Assembly (NCBI GenBank): GCA_041390125.1
Contig: JAWKQN010000012.1
Location: forward strand, 1 to 64,000
Length of the DNA: 64,000 bases
Source: Gemmatimonadota bacterium
GTDB lineage: Bacteria; Gemmatimonadota; Gemmatimonadetes; Longimicrobiales; Gaopeijiaceae
Direction of reading: 5' to 3'
The translations under genes and the position numbers were made by a program. This document shows positions 61,353-64,000 of the stretch, in pieces. Each line of letters begins with the position of its first letter. Within the stretch, counting starts at the first letter, position 1. The notes under the pieces are model-generated. The model was not told the DNA's origin, ran no database searches, and saw only the letters and a list, made by a program, of their open reading frames with translations.

Positions 61353-62476
61353 GGCTGCGCTCCTGCGTCGGCGGCGACGACGGTGGTGGGAAGGATCGCC
61401 GGCTCCAACGGCCGGAAGTGGAAGGTCCCGTCCACCCCACTGACGCTCAGGCCGGGCAGGCCGGGGAACGTATCGGGAGGCACCATCTGGCGCGGGGCGT
61501 CGGTCTCGCCCGGGGTCATCTCCGGACCCGCGGGGAGCGTCCAGGCGCTCGGGTACTCGGGCACCAGGCCGTGCTTCTGACCCCAGCGATACCAGCTGTC
61601 CACCACCGTCCCGGTCAGCAGGATGCCGATCCCGCCGGTCAGCGTGGTGAGAACCGCGAACCACCAGGCCCAGCGATGGATGGACTCCATCGTAGCGTTG
61701 AAGCCCATGGTCCAGCGCCAGAAGAGCGCCGACCGCTCCGCGGCCGTACCGCGATCGGTGATCTGATCGAGCTCGCGATCGCCGCCCATCTTCGTCACCG
61801 CCAGGATGGTCGCCCCATGCATCGCGAACAGGAGGGCGGAACCGTAGAGGAAGGCGATCGAAAGCATGTGGAACGGATTGTAGAACAGGTTGCCGTAGCG
61901 GATGGAGAAGGCGGCCGTCCAGTCCAGGTGGGGGAAGATCCCGAACGGCACCGCCTCACCCCAGCTCCCCATCAGGAGGGGACGGATGAACCCCAGGACG
62001 AGGTAGAGCCAGATCGCCGAGGCGAAGGCCCAGGCCACGTGCGTGCCCATCTTGAGCGCCCGGGCCCGCGAATACATGCGGCCCCACCACAGCAGGATGG
62101 ACAAGGTGAGGAAGAGCCCTGCCAGCAACCACCAGCCACCCTGCTCCAACGATGGGATCCGCAACCCGTTGGCCGGCGGCGGCGGCTCCAGCGCCAGCCA
62201 CGGAAGCTGACGCAGGAACTCGATGAAGTCCCAGTTCACCGAGGCGAGCATGTTGAAGCCGATGATCTCGAACGCGGCGAACCCGAAGATCAGCGAAGCG
62301 ACTCCGAGCCAGCCGAGGTAGAGGGGCCCGATCTGGGCATCGCCGATCCGCCCCAGCAGGTAGCTGAAGGTTCCCGGCTTTCCCACCCGGCCCCATTCGT
62401 CCGCGCCGAGACCGATCCCCGGGTCGGGTGCGGTCCGGACCTGGACTTGCGTGAACAGATTCTGGTATTCGGCCAT
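61349..62476 (-). CDS. pufM: Reaction-centre M subunit PufM
   Basis: A 375-residue five-helix subunit. Pigment-ligand regions are NPFHMLSIAFLYGSALLFAM followed by HGAT, and MESIHRWAWWFAVL. It is longer than usual (about 305-325 residues): after the last helix about 50 extra residues rich in Pro and Gly (PSAWTLPAGPEMTPGETDAP, PDTFPGLPGL) extend on the periplasmic side, where PufC sits. A GAGGG ribosome site precedes the ATG. Confidence 0.97.
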   Translation of the reverse strand: MAEYQNLFTQVQVRTAPDPGIGLGADEWGRVGKPGTFSYLLGRIGDAQIGPLYLGWLGVASLIFGFAAFEIIGFNMLASVNWDFIEFLRQLPWLALEPPPPANGLRIPSLEQGGWWLLAGLFLTLSILLWWGRMYSRARALKMGTHVAWAFASAIWLYLVLGFIRPLLMGSWGEAVPFGIFPHLDWTAAFSIRYGNLFYNPFHMLSIAFLYGSALLFAMHGATILAVTKMGGDRELDQITDRGTAAERSALFWRWTMGFNATMESIHRWAWWFAVLTTLTGGIGILLTGTVVDSWYRWGQKHGLVPEYPSAWTLPAGPEMTPGETDAPRQMVPPDTFPGLPGLSVSGVDGTFHFRPLEPAILPTTVVAADAGAQP

Positions 62477-62486
62477 GGCGCTGCCC

Positions 62487-63326
62487 TCAGAACCAGATGG
62501 GGAGGTTCAGCCACCAGTTCCACCACTCGGGCCAACCCCGAGTCCAGAACGGGCCGCTGATGACGATACACACTGCGCTCCACAGACCGGCATTGAGCGC
62601 CAGGAACAGCCCCAACCGGTGGATGCCGACCGCTCCGATGGAGTAGCCGAGCGCATCGCGGAAGTAGGTGTTCTCGTGCTCGCTGGACTTCACGGGCTCG
62701 CCCTTGGGCGGATTGGTCACGGACAGGATGAGGCTGCCGTGCAGTGCCAGCGCCAGACAGTTCGTGAAGAAGAACGACACGGCGATCATGTGCGCCGGAT
62801 TGTAGTGGAAGTGCAGGTACTGGTACCCGACGTTCGACACCCAATCCAGGTGCGAGATGATGCCGTAGGGGAAGCCGTGTCCCCAGGCGCCCAACAGCAC
62901 CGGCCGGACCACGACCAGGGTGATGTAGGCGATGATGGCCACGCTGAACGCGACCGGGACGTGATACCCCATCCCGAGCTTGCGACTGATCTCGGCTTGG
63001 CGCAGGGCCCAGGAGACGAAGGCGCCGATCGCGCAGAACGTGATGATCTGCCACAGGCCCCCTTCGTACAGCGGAGCGATCCGCAGGCCGTACTCGAGCG
63101 CCGGGGGGTTGATGCTGATCTGCCAGAGGTTCCAGGTCTGACCCTGGAGCCCCTCGCCGATCGCGGCACCCCAGACGCAAAGCACGGTCCCCAGGATGGC
63201 GAAGAACGCGGTCGTGACGCCGAAGAAGCCGACATAGAAGGGACCGATCCAGAAATCGAACAGGTCGCCTCCCAGCAGCGTGCCTCCGCGCACACGGTAC
63301 TTCCGTTCGAAGCTGAGCATCGCCAT
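62487..63326 (-). CDS. pufL: Reaction-centre L subunit PufL
   Basis: A 279-residue five-helix subunit starting MAMLSFERKYRVRGGTLLGG. Ligand histidines lie in YLHFHYNPAHMIAVSFFF and LALALHGSLIL; FRDALGYSIGAVGIHRLGLF is the quinone/iron region. It forms the core with PufM. It starts 107 bases after pufA; that gap contains two hairpins. Confidence 0.98.
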   Translation of the reverse strand: MAMLSFERKYRVRGGTLLGGDLFDFWIGPFYVGFFGVTTAFFAILGTVLCVWGAAIGEGLQGQTWNLWQISINPPALEYGLRIAPLYEGGLWQIITFCAIGAFVSWALRQAEISRKLGMGYHVPVAFSVAIIAYITLVVVRPVLLGAWGHGFPYGIISHLDWVSNVGYQYLHFHYNPAHMIAVSFFFTNCLALALHGSLILSVTNPPKGEPVKSSEHENTYFRDALGYSIGAVGIHRLGLFLALNAGLWSAVCIVISGPFWTRGWPEWWNWWLNLPIWF

Positions 63327-63364
63327 GGTCGTCTCCGAGGCGTCTCAGGGTGCGGATTGTGGCT

Positions 63365-63381
63365 TCCGGCAACGAGCCGGA
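63365..63381 (-). terminator. Minor hairpin in the pufA-pufL gap
   Basis: TCCGGC (63365-63370), AACGA loop, GCCGGA (63376-63381). It lies nearer to pufL than the main hairpin and may add to the block of 3' decay. Confidence 0.5.
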
Positions 63382-63385
63382 GCCT

Positions 63386-63409
63386 CCCGGGGGGCAGGTG
63401 CCCCCCGGG
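63386..63409 (-). terminator. pufA-pufL intercistronic hairpin
   Basis: CCCGGGGGGCA (63386-63396) and TGCCCCCCGGG (63399-63409) form a perfect 11-bp stem. In Rhodobacter a hairpin at the same place protects the pufBA message and sets the LH1:RC ratio (established there). The stem here, nearly pure G-C, should serve the same purpose. Confidence 0.82.
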
Positions 63410-63433
63410 CACTCCTACGACTGCATCCGACTT

Positions 63434-63625
63434 CTACCGGCCTGGCGGAAGCGGAGAGAGCTCCGCCGCGGACATGCTGACCATGCCGCTCGCATCACCC
63501 GAGATCCAATTCCACTCGGGCGTGCTCAACAGGATGAAGTGGATGGTGAACGCCAGCACCGCCAGGAACAGGAACAGTGCGATGAGCGTCCTTCTGGGAT
63601 CGAAGATCAGCCAGATCCTGTACAT
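63434..63625 (-). CDS. pufA: LH1 alpha polypeptide PufA
   Basis: 63 residues: MYRIWLIFDPRRTLIALFLF start, one helix and H29 (AFTIHFILLST) as the bacteriochlorophyll ligand, then PEWNW. A strong AGGAGGTG site precedes the ATG. It starts 11 bases after pufB. Confidence 0.97.
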   Translation of the reverse strand: MYRIWLIFDPRRTLIALFLFLAVLAFTIHFILLSTPEWNWISGDASGMVSMSAAELSPLPPGR

Positions 63626-63636
63626 GCTTCACCTCC

Positions 63637-63783
63637 TCACAGCCACGGCCGCCACATCCAAACGAGGATGTGGGCGACAATGGCCACCACGGTGAACCCG
63701 ATGAAGCTCCGCATGAACACAGCGTGGAACTCCTTGGCCTGATCCTCGCTCAGCCCTGTGAGGCTGCCACGGGGTTGCTCCAT
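63637..63783 (-). CDS. pufB: LH1 beta polypeptide PufB
   Basis: 48 residues from ATG 63783 (AGGAGG upstream). The beta signature is LSEDQAKEFHAVFMRSF with H20, then one helix with H38 (VVAIVAHILVWMWRPWL), the bacteriochlorophyll ligand. A longer frame to 63948 is rejected because the ribosome site and family length fix this start. Confidence 0.97.
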   Translation of the reverse strand: MEQPRGSLTGLSEDQAKEFHAVFMRSFIGFTVVAIVAHILVWMWRPWL

Positions 63784-64000
63784 GTTTTCCTCCTTGAGAG
63801 TTTCAGCATCCCCCTCGGGAACGGGCGATACCCTCGCCCAGCGGGCCGCCAGCGGGCGGACTTCGACAACGTCTCGGTGAGCAGAGCGGGAGCGACAGCG
63901 AACCAGCATGAACCGGTCGGGGCCCGCTTCTGGTGGTCGTGGATCCACGGCCCGTCACGACGAGGTGCGTGCGCGGGACGGAGTGCGTTGGTACATCCGG
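63784..64000. promoter_or_regulatory. Upstream region of pufBALMC, no clear gene
   Basis: 217 bases before pufB. A leader hairpin GGGCGA/TCGCCC (63823-63839) and the palindrome CGTGGATCCACG (63938-63949) are seen. No TGT-N12-ACA site or convincing -35/-10 pair was found. A short open tail ending at TGA 63957-63955 could be the 3' end of an upstream leftward gene (bchZ would be expected), but 14 codons are too few to tell. Confidence 0.4.

Noticed and set aside
63784..63948. N-terminal extension of PufB or a pufQ-like gene upstream of pufB
   Set aside because: The extension lacks a ribosome site and has no PufQ features; the AGGAGG site and family length fix PufB at 63783.
1..64000. rRNA, tRNA genes, insertion sequences or integrase/attachment sites
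   Set aside because: None were recognised on either strand; no transposase, recombinase or terminal repeats were seen despite the presumed horizontal origin of the PGC.

Overview
The window is a high-GC bacterial chromosome segment. About 37 kb of it (roughly 26.6-63.8 kb) is the core of a photosynthesis gene cluster (PGC) for bacteriochlorophyll a and a type-2 (quinone) reaction centre. The gene order bchFNBHLM-lhaA-puhABC-acsF, the bchG-bch2-bchP block, aerR-ppsR and pufBALMC are those of purple bacteria. The reaction-centre H subunit is encoded as two overlapping genes. That trait, the high GC and the non-proteobacterial look of the flanking genes point to a phototrophic member of Gemmatimonadota. 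This is inference from gene content and order; no 16S rRNA or other taxonomic marker is present.

Layout. 1-11.4 kb holds general or accessory genes: a SAM methyltransferase (cut by the window edge), a sulfotransferase, a large FAD/Fe-S dehydrogenase of the glycolate oxidase/D-2-hydroxyacid dehydrogenase type, and a glycolipid-like group (PAP2 phosphatase, two GT4 glycosyltransferases, an LPG-synthase-type membrane protein, a zinc-dependent phospholipase C-like protein, a polyprenol/phytol kinase-like protein), then a DinB-fold protein. 11.4-24.0 kb is a complete, tightly overlapping Tad/Flp type IVb pilus operon read leftwards (flp, cpaA, cpaB, cpaC, cpaE, cpaF, tadB, tadC, then DUF192, an unknown membrane protein, a VWA lipoprotein, two TadE-like pseudopilins and a TadG-like VWA protein). 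24.3-26.5 kb carries a secreted trypsin-like lipoprotein and a small lipoprotein.

The PGC. tspO-hemN-bchE-bchJ (leftward) is followed by cydBA (bd-type quinol oxidase), an unrecognised membrane protein and the carotenoid hydratase gene cruF. Next come hemF-hemA-crtE-bchP-bciB-bch2-bchG (leftward), then the regulators ppsR and aerR. aerR faces bchF across a compact divergent promoter region. bchF-N-B-H-L-M-lhaA, a two-gene puhA, puhB, puhC, a small membrane protein and acsF read rightward. puhE, pufC, pufM, pufL, pufA and pufB read leftward at the right end. bchXYZ, bchCD/I/O and crtB/I are not in the window and presumably lie outside it.

How the genes work together. hemA, hemF/hemN and bchH/M/E/AcsF/J (or BciB)/LNB/F/G/P take glutamyl-tRNA towards phytylated bacteriochlorophyll. 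Oxygen-dependent and oxygen-independent enzymes are paired at two steps (HemF/HemN, AcsF/BchE), and a cytochrome bd-type oxidase sits among them, which suggests life across changing oxygen. PpsR and AerR are the expected redox/light repressor and antirepressor. Palindromes of the TGT-N12-ACA type lie at the bchG and bchJ promoters, with a near match at aerR/bchF. Strong RNA hairpins directly after pufA and after flp probably set the high stoichiometry of LH1 and pilin over downstream products. Most start/stop codons within operons overlap as ATGA, GTGA, TTGA or TGATG, so translational coupling is pervasive.
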